Under the pieces are notes generated by a model. That model had not been told where the DNA came from. It did no database searches and was given only the letters and a program-made list of their open reading frames with translations. Positions 45,419 to 53,643 of a stretch of 64,000 nt of DNA are shown piece after piece. Both the position numbers and the translations under genes were made by a program. Position 1 is the first letter of the stretch; each line of letters opens with the position of its first letter. The DNA is from Microbulbifer pacificus. Its GTDB lineage: Bacteria > Pseudomonadota > Gammaproteobacteria > Pseudomonadales > Cellvibrionaceae. The stretch spans positions 2,053,501 through 2,117,500 of the forward strand of contig NZ_PREV01000026.1 in assembly GCF_002959965.1 (NCBI RefSeq). The letters run 5' to 3'.

Positions 45419-46864
45419 ATGGATTTGAACATTAAGCGTTTATTGAAGGCGCAAAACTATATCGATGGGCAGTGGTGCGACGGTGTGGGTAAGTTGGCGG
45501 TTACTGACCCGGCCACGGGTGCGCTGTTGGCGGAGGTGGCCGATGGCGCGGCGGCGGACGCGGAACGGGCGGTCGCCGCGGCCCATGCGGCATTCCCGGG
45601 GTGGAGCCGCAAGACTGCCGCCGAGCGTGCGGCGGTGTTGAAGCGCTGGTACCGCTTGATCGTGGACAACCGCGAGGATTTGGCGCAGCTGCTGACTCTG
45701 GAGCAGGGCAAGCCGCTGGCGGAGGCGCTGGGGGAAATCGACTACGGCGCCTCCTACATAGAGTGGTATGCGGAAGAGTGCCGCCGCGCCTACGGTCAGA
45801 CGATCCCCACTCACAATCCGGCCATGCGCCTGCACACTATCCGCCAGCCGGTGGGGGTGGTGACCTGTATCACGCCGTGGAACTTCCCCAACGCCATGAT
45901 CACCCGCAAGGCGGCCCCGGCGCTGGCCGCGGGCTGCACGGTGGTGATCAAGCCGGCGGCGGAGACGCCGCTGTCGGCGCTGGCGTTGTGTGCGTTGGCG
46001 GAAGAAGCCGGGCTGCCGGCGGGTACCCTGAACGTGGTGGTGGGTTCTGATTCTGCCGCCATTGGTAAGGTGCTGACCCAGGATTCCAGGGTGGCGAAGT
46101 TCACATTCACCGGTTCCACCCAGGTGGGCAAGCTGCTGATGGCGCAGTGTGCGAGTACGGTGAAAAAAATGTCCATGGAGCTCGGCGGCAATGCGCCGTT
46201 CATTGTCTTCGACGATGCGGATATCGACGTGGCGGTGGCCGCCTGTATGGCGACAAAAATGCGCAATGCGGGCCAGACTTGTGTGTCGACAAACCGGATT
46301 TATGTGCATGAATCGGTGCACGATGAGTTTGTGGATAAGTTGCGTGAGCAGATGGCGGCGCTGCGGCCGGGGCACGGGCTGGAAGAGGGCACTACGTTGG
46401 GGCCGCTGATTTTCCGGCGTGCGGTGGACCGGGTGCACGGGTTGGTGGAGGAGGCGGTGGCCAATGGGGCGCGCCTGCTGTTGGGCGGAGATTTTCTGCC
46501 ACACGGAGAAAATTATTACGCGCCGACGCTGCTTACGGATGTGCACGATGATATGCGTATTGCACGCGAGGAGATTTTCGGGCCGCTGGCGGTGGTGCAG
46601 CGGTTCCGCGAGGAAGAGGATGTGATCCGGCGCGCCAATGATACGCTGTTCGGGTTGGCGGCGTATGTGATGAGTGAAAATATTCGCCGGGCGAATCGGG
46701 TGGTAGAGGCGCTGGAGTATGGAATGGTAGCCTGTAACGCGGGCGTCTTCTCCACCACTGTGGCCCCGTTTGGCGGCTGCAAGGAATCCGGTATTGGTCG
46801 CGAGGGCGGTGTCGAGGGTATGGCGGAATTTTACGAAACCAAATACTGCTGTTATGGCGTTTGA
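45419..46864 (+). CDS. gabD: NAD(P)-dependent succinate-semialdehyde dehydrogenase
   Basis: Aldehyde dehydrogenase of the GabD subgroup, which oxidises succinate semialdehyde to succinate. From the ATG at 45419 (GGGGGG upstream) it has 481 residues. The cofactor-binding segment is VTCITPWNFPNAMITRKAAPALAAGCTVVIKPAAETPLSALAL near 139-181. The general base glutamate is in MELGGNAPFIVFDDAD near 252. The catalytic cysteine is in MRNAGQTCVSTNRIYVH near 286. The C-terminal GMVACNAGVFSTTVAPFGGCKESGIGREGG is also typical. Repeat element C follows the stop codon. With the downstream aminotransferase it can carry GABA or beta-alanine nitrogen removal to a carboxylate. Confidence 0.92.
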   Translation: MDLNIKRLLKAQNYIDGQWCDGVGKLAVTDPATGALLAEVADGAAADAERAVAAAHAAFPGWSRKTAAERAAVLKRWYRLIVDNREDLAQLLTLEQGKPLAEALGEIDYGASYIEWYAEECRRAYGQTIPTHNPAMRLHTIRQPVGVVTCITPWNFPNAMITRKAAPALAAGCTVVIKPAAETPLSALALCALAEEAGLPAGTLNVVVGSDSAAIGKVLTQDSRVAKFTFTGSTQVGKLLMAQCASTVKKMSMELGGNAPFIVFDDADIDVAVAACMATKMRNAGQTCVSTNRIYVHESVHDEFVDKLREQMAALRPGHGLEEGTTLGPLIFRRAVDRVHGLVEEAVANGARLLLGGDFLPHGENYYAPTLLTDVHDDMRIAREEIFGPLAVVQRFREEEDVIRRANDTLFGLAAYVMSENIRRANRVVEALEYGMVACNAGVFSTTVAPFGGCKESGIGREGGVEGMAEFYETKYCCYGV

Positions 46865-46919
46865 TCTGTAGGAGCCTGCTTGCAGGCGAGCCTCCGCGGC
46901 TCATTTTTACAAAAGTCCA

Positions 46920-47040
46920 GTGGCGGCAAAGCACTGCGCTTCCCTTTTCGAAACCGCTGTGAATACATCCCTGTACGCTGCGTCGGCAACTTCCCTGTTG
47001 CCGACGCTTTCGAAAAGGGAATCCCAGCACTTTGCCTTCG
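46920..47040 (+). repeat. Dispersed palindromic intergenic element, copy C
   Basis: Starts GTGGCGGCAAAG and ends CTTTGCCTTCG. Outer arms 46925-46953 and 47008-47036 pair at 25 of 29 positions, with perfect blocks GGCAAAG and TTCCCTTTTCGAAA. The core CTGTGAATACATCCCTGTAC is at 46957-46976 and the inner hairpin CGTCGGCAAC/GTTGCCGACG at 46981-47006 has loop TTCCCT. It lies within the 234-bp gap between gabD and the aminotransferase gene, ending 59 bp before the latter's start. Confidence 0.88.
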
Positions 47041-47098
47041 CAGCAAGCTTTTTACTACGTTAGTTAGAAAGTATTGAATTTTTGCTTTGGAGAAAACC

Positions 47099-48412
47099 AT
47101 GTCCGAACTGAAAACCGACGCCTTCTGGATGCCCTTTACCCCAAACCGCACCTACAAGGCGGCGCCGCGTATCGTCGAGCGTGCGGAGGGGATTTACCTG
47201 TTTGAGAAATCCGGTCGCAAAATCATCGATGCCACCGCGGGCCTGTGGTGTTCCAATGCCGGCCACTGCCGCCGTGAAATCGCCGAGGCCATTCATCAGC
47301 AGGCGTTGAAGCTGGATTACAGCTCGATCTTCAATTTTGGCCACGAGCTGAGTTTTGAGTATTCAGAGCGTCTGGTGCAATACACACCGGATGGATTGAA
47401 TCGGGTGTTCTTCGGCAACTCCGGTTCGGAGGCGGTGGAGTCGGCGCTGAAGATTGCACTGCAATATCAGCGCGCCCGCGGCAAGGGTACGCGCACGATG
47501 TTTATCGGCCGTGAAAAAGGCTATCACGGGGTGAACTTTGGCGGGATTTCCGTGGGTGGTTTGCCGCCGAATTACCAGGCGTTTGGTCAGCCGGTTAAGG
47601 CGAATCATATGCGCCACACTCTGGATATCGCGCGCAATGCCTTTTCCAAAGGTCTGCCGGAGCACGGTATCGAGCTGGCGGAGGACCTGGAGCGACTTGT
47701 TGCCTTCCACGGCGCGGACCAGATTGCGGCGGTGATCGTGGAGCCATTTTCCGGTGCCGGCGGTGTGGTGCTGCCGCCCAAAGGTTATCTGCAGCGCTTG
47801 CGGGAGATTTGCGACAAGCACGATCTGCTGCTGATTTTTGATGAGGTGATTTCCGGTTGGGGGCGCACTGGTTCGCCGTTTGCGTCCCAGGAGTTCGGTG
47901 TCATCCCGGACATGATCACTTCCGCCAAGGGCATCACCAATGCGACGGTGCCGCTGGGCGCGGTGTTTGTGAGCGACAGGATTTACAACACGGTGATGGA
48001 TGCGGCGGCCGAGGGGATGGTGGAGTTTTTCCACGGTTATACCTACTCCGCGCACCCGGTCGCCTGCGCGGCGGGGATGGCGACGCTGGATATCTACGAG
48101 CGTGAGGGGCTGCTGACCCGCGCGGCGGGAGATATCGGCAAGTACTGGGAAAATGCGCTGCACAGCCTGGCGGATCTCGACAATGTGGTCGATGTGCGCA
48201 ATTACGGTCTGGTGGGCGCCATTGAGCTGCGCGCGCCGGACAATCTCAAGGGCAAGTACGGGGCCAAGGCGTCGGCGCTGGCCTGGGATGCGGGAGTGAT
48301 GGCGCGGGGTATCGGCGATGCGCTGTGCATGTCGCCGCCGCTGATCATCGAGAGCCATGAAATCGACGATATCGTTGGCAAACTGCGCGATGTGATCGCC
48401 GGGCTGGGGTAA
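47099..48412 (+). CDS. Class III omega-amino acid--pyruvate aminotransferase
   Basis: PLP-dependent class III aminotransferase of 437 residues. Its ATG at 47099 has GGAG 6 nt upstream; a TTG four codons before it is less likely. FWMPFTPNRTYKAAPRIVERAEG at the N-terminus and FFGNSGSEAVESALKIALQYQRARGKGTR are characteristic of beta-alanine/omega-amino acid:pyruvate transaminases. The aspartate that contacts the PLP ring is in LLIFDEVISGWGRTG, and the Schiff-base lysine is in MITSAKGITNA near residue 282. It moves the amino group of beta-alanine, GABA or similar amines to pyruvate, giving a semialdehyde that the upstream dehydrogenase can oxidise. The exact substrate is open. Confidence 0.9.
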   Translation: MSELKTDAFWMPFTPNRTYKAAPRIVERAEGIYLFEKSGRKIIDATAGLWCSNAGHCRREIAEAIHQQALKLDYSSIFNFGHELSFEYSERLVQYTPDGLNRVFFGNSGSEAVESALKIALQYQRARGKGTRTMFIGREKGYHGVNFGGISVGGLPPNYQAFGQPVKANHMRHTLDIARNAFSKGLPEHGIELAEDLERLVAFHGADQIAAVIVEPFSGAGGVVLPPKGYLQRLREICDKHDLLLIFDEVISGWGRTGSPFASQEFGVIPDMITSAKGITNATVPLGAVFVSDRIYNTVMDAAAEGMVEFFHGYTYSAHPVACAAGMATLDIYEREGLLTRAAGDIGKYWENALHSLADLDNVVDVRNYGLVGAIELRAPDNLKGKYGAKASALAWDAGVMARGIGDALCMSPPLIIESHEIDDIVGKLRDVIAGLG

Positions 48413-48832
48413 ACGGAACCGGACTCCGTTATCCGTTCACGCCGATGGGAGGTGCTGGAAGGCAGGCGGTGAGTGGATGGGGAGTCTTCCACTTCGAGGC
48501 TAGACTTCAGGGGTAGTCGGCTGATTCAGCAGAGTGCGCGGGGCCGTTGCGGTTCGGGCGCCATGCTGTGTTCGCCACTCAGTATGGGAGGGTGGCGCCT
48601 CCGGCTACCGTGGCGCGTGCGGCTCCCGCCGCGTCGCTTTGTTGCGGTGGCGGGGGCCGTACGTAGCTGTATTTTCGGCTGCGTTATTTTTGGCTGGCTG
48701 TTCCCGGCTTTTTTGGGGGCACGTGATCAGGCCAGTCATGCCGATCGCTGTTTTACAGGTTCAGCAGATTGTGGACCGTCGCTATGGGGGAGGTGCTTTG
48801 TGCCGCAGGGCGCGGAATACTGAGGTTCCCCT
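48413..48832. other. Unassigned 420-bp gap
   Basis: GC-rich stretch without a gene I can support. A frame around 48600-48830 could encode a short lipoprotein-like segment (FSAALFLAGCSRLFWGH), but no convincing start, ribosome binding site or end fits. Short GC-rich direct repeats (GTGGCGC- and GCGGC-type) occur at 48590-48650. Confidence 0.3.
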
Positions 48833-49687
48833 ATGTCCGGACTGTCAGAATTGTTCCCGGGAGCGCGCGCGAGACGTATCCGTGCGCTTCTCTTTTCCTT
48901 TTCACTCGTTCCGCTCACATATATCGCCGCTTCCTGTGCGGCCGCCCAGACCGGTACTCAGAACGCTTCTCCGCCGGACCAATCCAGTGGCGCCGCGCGG
49001 GAGGATTACTGGCGCGACCCGGATCGCCGGCGCGAACTCCCGGCGGATGCTACGCAGCTGATTCTGAGCGGCAATATCTACTACTATCAGGGCGGTTACT
49101 TCTACCGCCGGGAAGACGATGGCTTTCTGCGCGTGGAGCCGCCGCTGGGGGCCGAGTTGTCGTTCCTTCCCCACGGCAGTAATGGATTCGAGATAGACGG
49201 CGAGCGCTTCTTTCTGAGTGGCACCGGTACTTTCTACCGCTTCGAACCCCGCCGTCGCACCTATATCGTTACCACGCCGCCTTATGAGTGGCGCCGCTAC
49301 TACAACGGCGACATCGTGGGTGCCTACGAGGACCGCCTTTACGGTGACCCGGACCTGGATCTGGAGCTGCTGCGGGAGCGCTCGGGTATTCCCCGTGCCT
49401 ATCCTCCCGGCGCGCTGGACCCGGAAGCGCGCGAGGGCATTCCCGACGTCGAAGCCGATGGCTATCGCGACCCGCGTCGCCGGTCGCCGAGACCTTACGC
49501 CAATGTGCGTCCGCCCTACGACTGGAGCAGTGGTGAGCGCTACGACAACCGGGCGCTCGCGGAGGCTGCCTGTCGCCAGAATGCGTCAGATGCGGCGCGC
49601 CGCGGCAGTACCCTGGATGACCAGCAATTGAGGATTTACCAGCGGGCGTATCGCGATTGCATTCAGCGTTACGACCTCCGTCGCTGA
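48833..49687 (+). CDS. Exported DUF6515-like protein
   Basis: A 284-residue protein with an N-terminal hydrophobic segment at 16-38 (LLFSFSLVPLTYIAASCAA). The body is very rich in Tyr, Arg, Pro and Asp. The repeated YYYQGGYFYRREDDGFLRVEPPLGAELSFLP segment near 85-115, followed by a second copy-like GTGTFYRFEPRRRTYIVTTPP near 128-148, is the pattern of DUF6515 proteins. No catalytic motif is visible. The C-terminal helix (EAACRQNASDAARRGSTLDDQQLRIYQRAYRDCIQRY) resembles short calcium- or lipid-facing tails but is unassigned. The gene precedes mscS by 98 bp on the same strand. Function unknown. Confidence 0.6.
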   Translation: MSGLSELFPGARARRIRALLFSFSLVPLTYIAASCAAAQTGTQNASPPDQSSGAAREDYWRDPDRRRELPADATQLILSGNIYYYQGGYFYRREDDGFLRVEPPLGAELSFLPHGSNGFEIDGERFFLSGTGTFYRFEPRRRTYIVTTPPYEWRRYYNGDIVGAYEDRLYGDPDLDLELLRERSGIPRAYPPGALDPEAREGIPDVEADGYRDPRRRSPRPYANVRPPYDWSSGERYDNRALAEAACRQNASDAARRGSTLDDQQLRIYQRAYRDCIQRYDLRR

Positions 49688-49784
49688 GATCCGGTATACC
49701 TCATCTACACTGAATCCACGGCGGCGCGCCGCTGGTATTCACCCGATTTGAATGGATTACCGATGAACAGGGACTGTTTCGGGC

Positions 49785-52097
49785 ATGGCCGAAGTTAGCG
49801 CCTGCCCACTTCACTACCCCCGCCAATCTCGTTCGGCCCCCGCTGCCCGGCAGTGGCCGCTGCGTTTTGCTGTCGCGTTGCTACTGCTGCTGCCGGCAAT
49901 CGCTTTTGCGCAATTGCCATCCACCAAGCCGAAAGAGTTCTCTCCCGTAGTTCCGGATTTCAATCAACTGGCCGCCGACTGGTGGACCCAGTGGCCCGAT
50001 GTCACCCAGGAGCAACGCTCACTGTGGTTGAACGACGTAGAAAAGGCCTGGCTGGACTGGAGTAAAGCGATTCCGGAAGACGCGGAACTCGGCGACAAGG
50101 TGTCGGCGGTGAAGTTGCGTTTCGCCGGCATCCGCAAAACCTGGGCGAAACGGGACGAACTGAAGAAAGTCGGGGTATTGCCGGAGGTCAAATTTCCGGA
50201 AAAGCCCAATGTGCTGCAGTGGGCACAGTCGGATGCCGGCGTGGCGCGGGGCCAGCAGCGGCTCGATGGGCTGCGTCTGGAAAAATCCCAGATGGATGAA
50301 AGTGTCGCCCAGTCGCTCAGCCGATTGCGGGAACGGGTTCTGGCCCTGCGCGACAAACACCGCTCCGATACCAAGTACCTCGAAGCGACCGTGGATGTAT
50401 TTTTTGCGCAGTTGAGTCATCTGCAGACGCTGGAGGAACAGCGGTTATTGCAGGAGCAGCTGACGGCCTGGCAGGAAGAATTGACCATCGCCCGCGCAGA
50501 GCTCGAGCGCATGCTCAAGGATTTGCAGTTCAGTGCCGAGGCGGCAAAGAAACTCTCCGCGGCGCGCACTCAGGAAAAATCCAATCTGGAGGATCTGGCG
50601 CGGGAGCGCAGTGACTCCCAGAACCTGATTTTTGAAAGTTCCGATGCGGCTGTCACCATGGAACAGCAGCTCCGGATGATGAATTACAGTGTCGAAGCAC
50701 TGGAAAATCGTCTGCAGGTGCGCAAGCAGGAATTGCTGCTGGCGATGAACAGCGTACTGGATGCAAATGAGGCAGAAGAGCAGAAGCTCTCTCTCAGCAA
50801 GGATCTGGTGGGCAACGCGGAAACCATCCGGACCAACCTGATTCGTCAGCTCACGGTGCGCCAGCGCCAGATCGTCGCCTGGGTGGGAGAGGACGCCAAA
50901 GCGATGGCGAAGTGGTGGCGGGAGTTCGAGAAGGTCGCCAGCGGCCTCGGCCGCGCCGGTGATCTGATCGACGATGTGAAGCGTTACGAAACCGCTCAGC
51001 TGTTTGTCTATCGCCGCCAGCAGGGTTGGTGGAAGACTTTGGGTGAGCGCTTCCTGCACCAGTTTGAGGACCTGCGCACCAGCTGGCGCAATCTTGCCAA
51101 CTACAAACTGTTCGCCATCAGTGAGCAGCCCATCACCCTGAAGGACATCGCGCAGATGATTCTGGTGATTCTGGCGGCCTGGGGGTGTTCGCGTCTGCTC
51201 AACTGGTTCCTGCGGCGCATGGTGCGAAAAAATCGCACCAGCGAGCAGAGTTCCTACACCCTGTGGCGGATTCTGAATTACTGCATTGTCCTTATTACCA
51301 TCATCATTCTCCTCACCATGGTGGGATTGGACACGTCCAAGCTCACCCTGATTGCCGGTGCCCTGTCGGTGGGGATCGGTTTCGGTATGCAGGCAATATT
51401 TTCCAATTTTATTTCCGGCATCATTCTGCTGTTTGAACAGCCGCTCCGGGTGGGGGATCTGGTGGAGCTGGAGTCCGGGGTCTTCGGGCGCATTCGCGAC
51501 ATCAACGTGCGCTCTACCCGCATTACCACCCGCGACAATGTGGATATCCTCGTGCCCAATTCCGAGTTTGTCACCGGGCGCGTCACCAACCACACGCTGG
51601 ATGACCCGGTGCGGAGGATTCATGTGGCATTTGGTGTGGCCTACGGGACCGACCCGGAGGAGGTGCGTGAGGCGGCCATGGAGGCGGCGGAACGGGTGCC
51701 CGTCACATTTACCAACTGGCAGCGCAAAACCGAGGTATGGCTCACCGGTTTCGGTGACAGCTCTCTGGACTTCAAGCTGGTGGTGTGGGTGAACAGCAAT
51801 GCCGTGTCTTCTCTCGGGGACCTCACTGCCATCTATAACATCGAGCTGCTGCGCGAGTTCAACCAACGCGGTATTGAGATTCCTTTCCCGCAGCGGGACC
51901 TGCATGTGCGCAGTTGGGGGCCGGCGCAGACGGCGAATGATACATCGCCAACGGTCTTCAAAACGGAAGATGCGCCGGTGGCCCGACGCGGATCGGCCGG
52001 TGCGGAAGACTGGCCGGGAGACGCCGCGGATCACGGCGATGACGCCGGTGCGGGCGACGGCGGTGGCGAGGGGGGAGATGGGCCCGCCGGTCACTGA
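49785..52097 (+). CDS. MscS-family mechanosensitive ion channel with large periplasmic domain
   Basis: A 770-residue channel of the extended MscS family. A signal peptide (residues 24-43) is followed by about 370 residues of periplasmic coiled-coil (VAQSLSRLRERVLALRDKHRS, LTIARAELERMLKDLQFSAEAAKKLSA). Membrane helices follow near 447-465 and 500-525, then the MscS pore segment SVGIGFGMQAIFSNFISGIILLFEQPLRVGD near 525-555, with glycines lining the pore. The cytoplasmic beta domain ends near 720. The tail is low-complexity Gly/Asp-rich. It would open upon membrane tension to release solutes after osmotic downshock. No close operon partner apart from the DUF6515-like gene upstream. Confidence 0.9.
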   Translation: MAEVSACPLHYPRQSRSAPAARQWPLRFAVALLLLLPAIAFAQLPSTKPKEFSPVVPDFNQLAADWWTQWPDVTQEQRSLWLNDVEKAWLDWSKAIPEDAELGDKVSAVKLRFAGIRKTWAKRDELKKVGVLPEVKFPEKPNVLQWAQSDAGVARGQQRLDGLRLEKSQMDESVAQSLSRLRERVLALRDKHRSDTKYLEATVDVFFAQLSHLQTLEEQRLLQEQLTAWQEELTIARAELERMLKDLQFSAEAAKKLSAARTQEKSNLEDLARERSDSQNLIFESSDAAVTMEQQLRMMNYSVEALENRLQVRKQELLLAMNSVLDANEAEEQKLSLSKDLVGNAETIRTNLIRQLTVRQRQIVAWVGEDAKAMAKWWREFEKVASGLGRAGDLIDDVKRYETAQLFVYRRQQGWWKTLGERFLHQFEDLRTSWRNLANYKLFAISEQPITLKDIAQMILVILAAWGCSRLLNWFLRRMVRKNRTSEQSSYTLWRILNYCIVLITIIILLTMVGLDTSKLTLIAGALSVGIGFGMQAIFSNFISGIILLFEQPLRVGDLVELESGVFGRIRDINVRSTRITTRDNVDILVPNSEFVTGRVTNHTLDDPVRRIHVAFGVAYGTDPEEVREAAMEAAERVPVTFTNWQRKTEVWLTGFGDSSLDFKLVVWVNSNAVSSLGDLTAIYNIELLREFNQRGIEIPFPQRDLHVRSWGPAQTANDTSPTVFKTEDAPVARRGSAGAEDWPGDAADHGDDAGAGDGGGEGGDGPAGH

Positions 52098-52233
52098 CCG
52101 GTCAATGGTCTGTCTATGGCGTTTTTTTCTTTGTTCCCGCCCGGGTTACGGCGTGCGGGGCTAGCCTTCTTGCCCAGTCCCTGTATTCTGAACGGCCAGA
52201 TTCCTCTCTCCCTATCAAGCCACAGGACCGCCC

Positions 52234-53640
52234 TTGCTCATTATCCCTATCCAGAACAAACCCGACTGGCGCCGACCGCCGCTGGTGTGTCTGGCGCTGG
52301 TGCTCGTCAACCTGCTGGTCTTCGTGCTCTACCAGAGTGGCGACGAATCCCGCTGGCAGGCAGCCGAGGAGTTCTATTTTGCCAGCGACTTGCCCGTACT
52401 CGAGGAGGCGCGCTTTTACGAGTATGTGGATGCGGAGCAGCCCGAGTGGCGCACCCAGGCCCAGGGGGCGGGTGAGGAATTTATCTATGAGCAGCTGCTG
52501 TGGAGCCGGGAATTCCACAACTGGCTGATGTTGCAGCTGGCTGAGGAAGAGCAGCCGCAATGGCTGCGACAGCGGCAGCAGTTCGCCGAGTTGCGCGACA
52601 GCCTGTCGAACTTCGCTTATGGACTGACGCCGGCCAATCCGACCGTGAAAGGCCTGTTTGGGCATATGTTCCTGCACGGTGGCTGGGATCACCTGTTGGG
52701 GAATATGGTGTTTCTGCTGTTATTTGGTCTGTCGGTAGAGATCGCCCTCGGCGCCGCCTGGTTTATCGGGCTTTATCTGCTCGGCGGACTTGCCGCCGCC
52801 GCCCTGCACATGGGGGTCGAAGCCGGCAGCCTGATGCCGGTGATCGGTGCCTCCGGCGCAGTATCCGCGGTGATGGGTATGTTTGTGGCGGTCTATGGTA
52901 TCCGCCGGCTGCGTTTCTTCTACACCCTGGGATTCGTCTTCGGTGAGTTCACCGCACCGGCGCTGCTGGTACTGCCATTGTGGTTGGGCAAGGAAGTGTT
53001 CGGTTATTTCTTTGGTAGCGACAATATTGCCTACTGGGCCCATTTCGGTGGGCTGGTGGCGGGCTTCGCCTGCACCCTGCTGTTGATCCGCCTGCGCCCG
53101 ACGCGCGAGATTCAGGTGGAAGAAGATTTGCCGCCCACGCCGGCGCAACTGGCTCTCGCGCGTATCGAATCCCTGCAGAACAGCGGCAAACTGCTGGAGG
53201 CCACCCAGGCGGCTACCAGCGCCCAACGTCAACACCCGGGCTCTCTGCCGCTGATCTACAAGGCGATCGAACTCTCCGCGCTGGCACCGGAAAGCGAGGC
53301 ACACCACCGCGCCTGGCTCGCGCTGTTCGCGCTTGCCAAACAACCGGAGCAGGATTTTGCTCTGGTGGCGCAGGGGGTTGAGGATTATTTGCGGAGAGTA
53401 AAGGTTCCGCGGGCGCTGAACGCGGGCGTGTGTCTGCTCATAGCGCAGCGGGCGGCCTCGGAAAAGCGCTGGGACCTGGTGGAAATCCTGTTGCTGCGTC
53501 TGCAGCAGAAAGAACATCGCCACCCGCTGATGGCACGTCTCGCCAACGGACTTGTTGAACACTATCGCCGTTGCGGTGACGAGGAGCGGGCGCGGCGCGC
53601 GCTGGATTTCGCCCGCAACCTGCAGCCCGCGGCGGTGTGA
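52234..53640 (+). CDS. Rhomboid-family intramembrane serine protease with C-terminal helical domain
   Basis: A 468-residue membrane protease. TTG start 6 nt after AGGA. One membrane helix at residues 16-33 is followed by a periplasmic-type segment (35-135) and the rhomboid core. The oxyanion and His/Asn region GLFGHMFLHGGWDHLLGN lies at 140-157. The catalytic serine S207 is in VIGASGAVSAV, and the catalytic histidine H270 in AYWAHFGGLVAG. After residue 300 there is a soluble helical domain with TPR-like spacing (GKLLEATQAATSAQRQHPGSLPLIYKAI) that is not part of the core and may recruit substrates. It cleaves transmembrane helices inside the membrane. It is tail-to-tail with the zinc-ribbon membrane protein gene, 3 nt apart. 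Confidence 0.88.
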   Translation: MLIIPIQNKPDWRRPPLVCLALVLVNLLVFVLYQSGDESRWQAAEEFYFASDLPVLEEARFYEYVDAEQPEWRTQAQGAGEEFIYEQLLWSREFHNWLMLQLAEEEQPQWLRQRQQFAELRDSLSNFAYGLTPANPTVKGLFGHMFLHGGWDHLLGNMVFLLLFGLSVEIALGAAWFIGLYLLGGLAAAALHMGVEAGSLMPVIGASGAVSAVMGMFVAVYGIRRLRFFYTLGFVFGEFTAPALLVLPLWLGKEVFGYFFGSDNIAYWAHFGGLVAGFACTLLLIRLRPTREIQVEEDLPPTPAQLALARIESLQNSGKLLEATQAATSAQRQHPGSLPLIYKAIELSALAPESEAHHRAWLALFALAKQPEQDFALVAQGVEDYLRRVKVPRALNAGVCLLIAQRAASEKRWDLVEILLLRLQQKEHRHPLMARLANGLVEHYRRCGDEERARRALDFARNLQPAAV

Positions 53641-53643
53641 TCG

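Noticed and set aside
48473..49061. Possible small protein(s) before the DUF6515-like gene
   Set aside because: Two overlapping frames, neither with a ribosome binding site or conserved features; the second runs into the DUF6515-like gene in another frame.
50445..52094. Minus-strand frame of 549 codons opposite the mscS gene
   Set aside because: Composition mirrors codon bias of mscS on the other strand; no motif.
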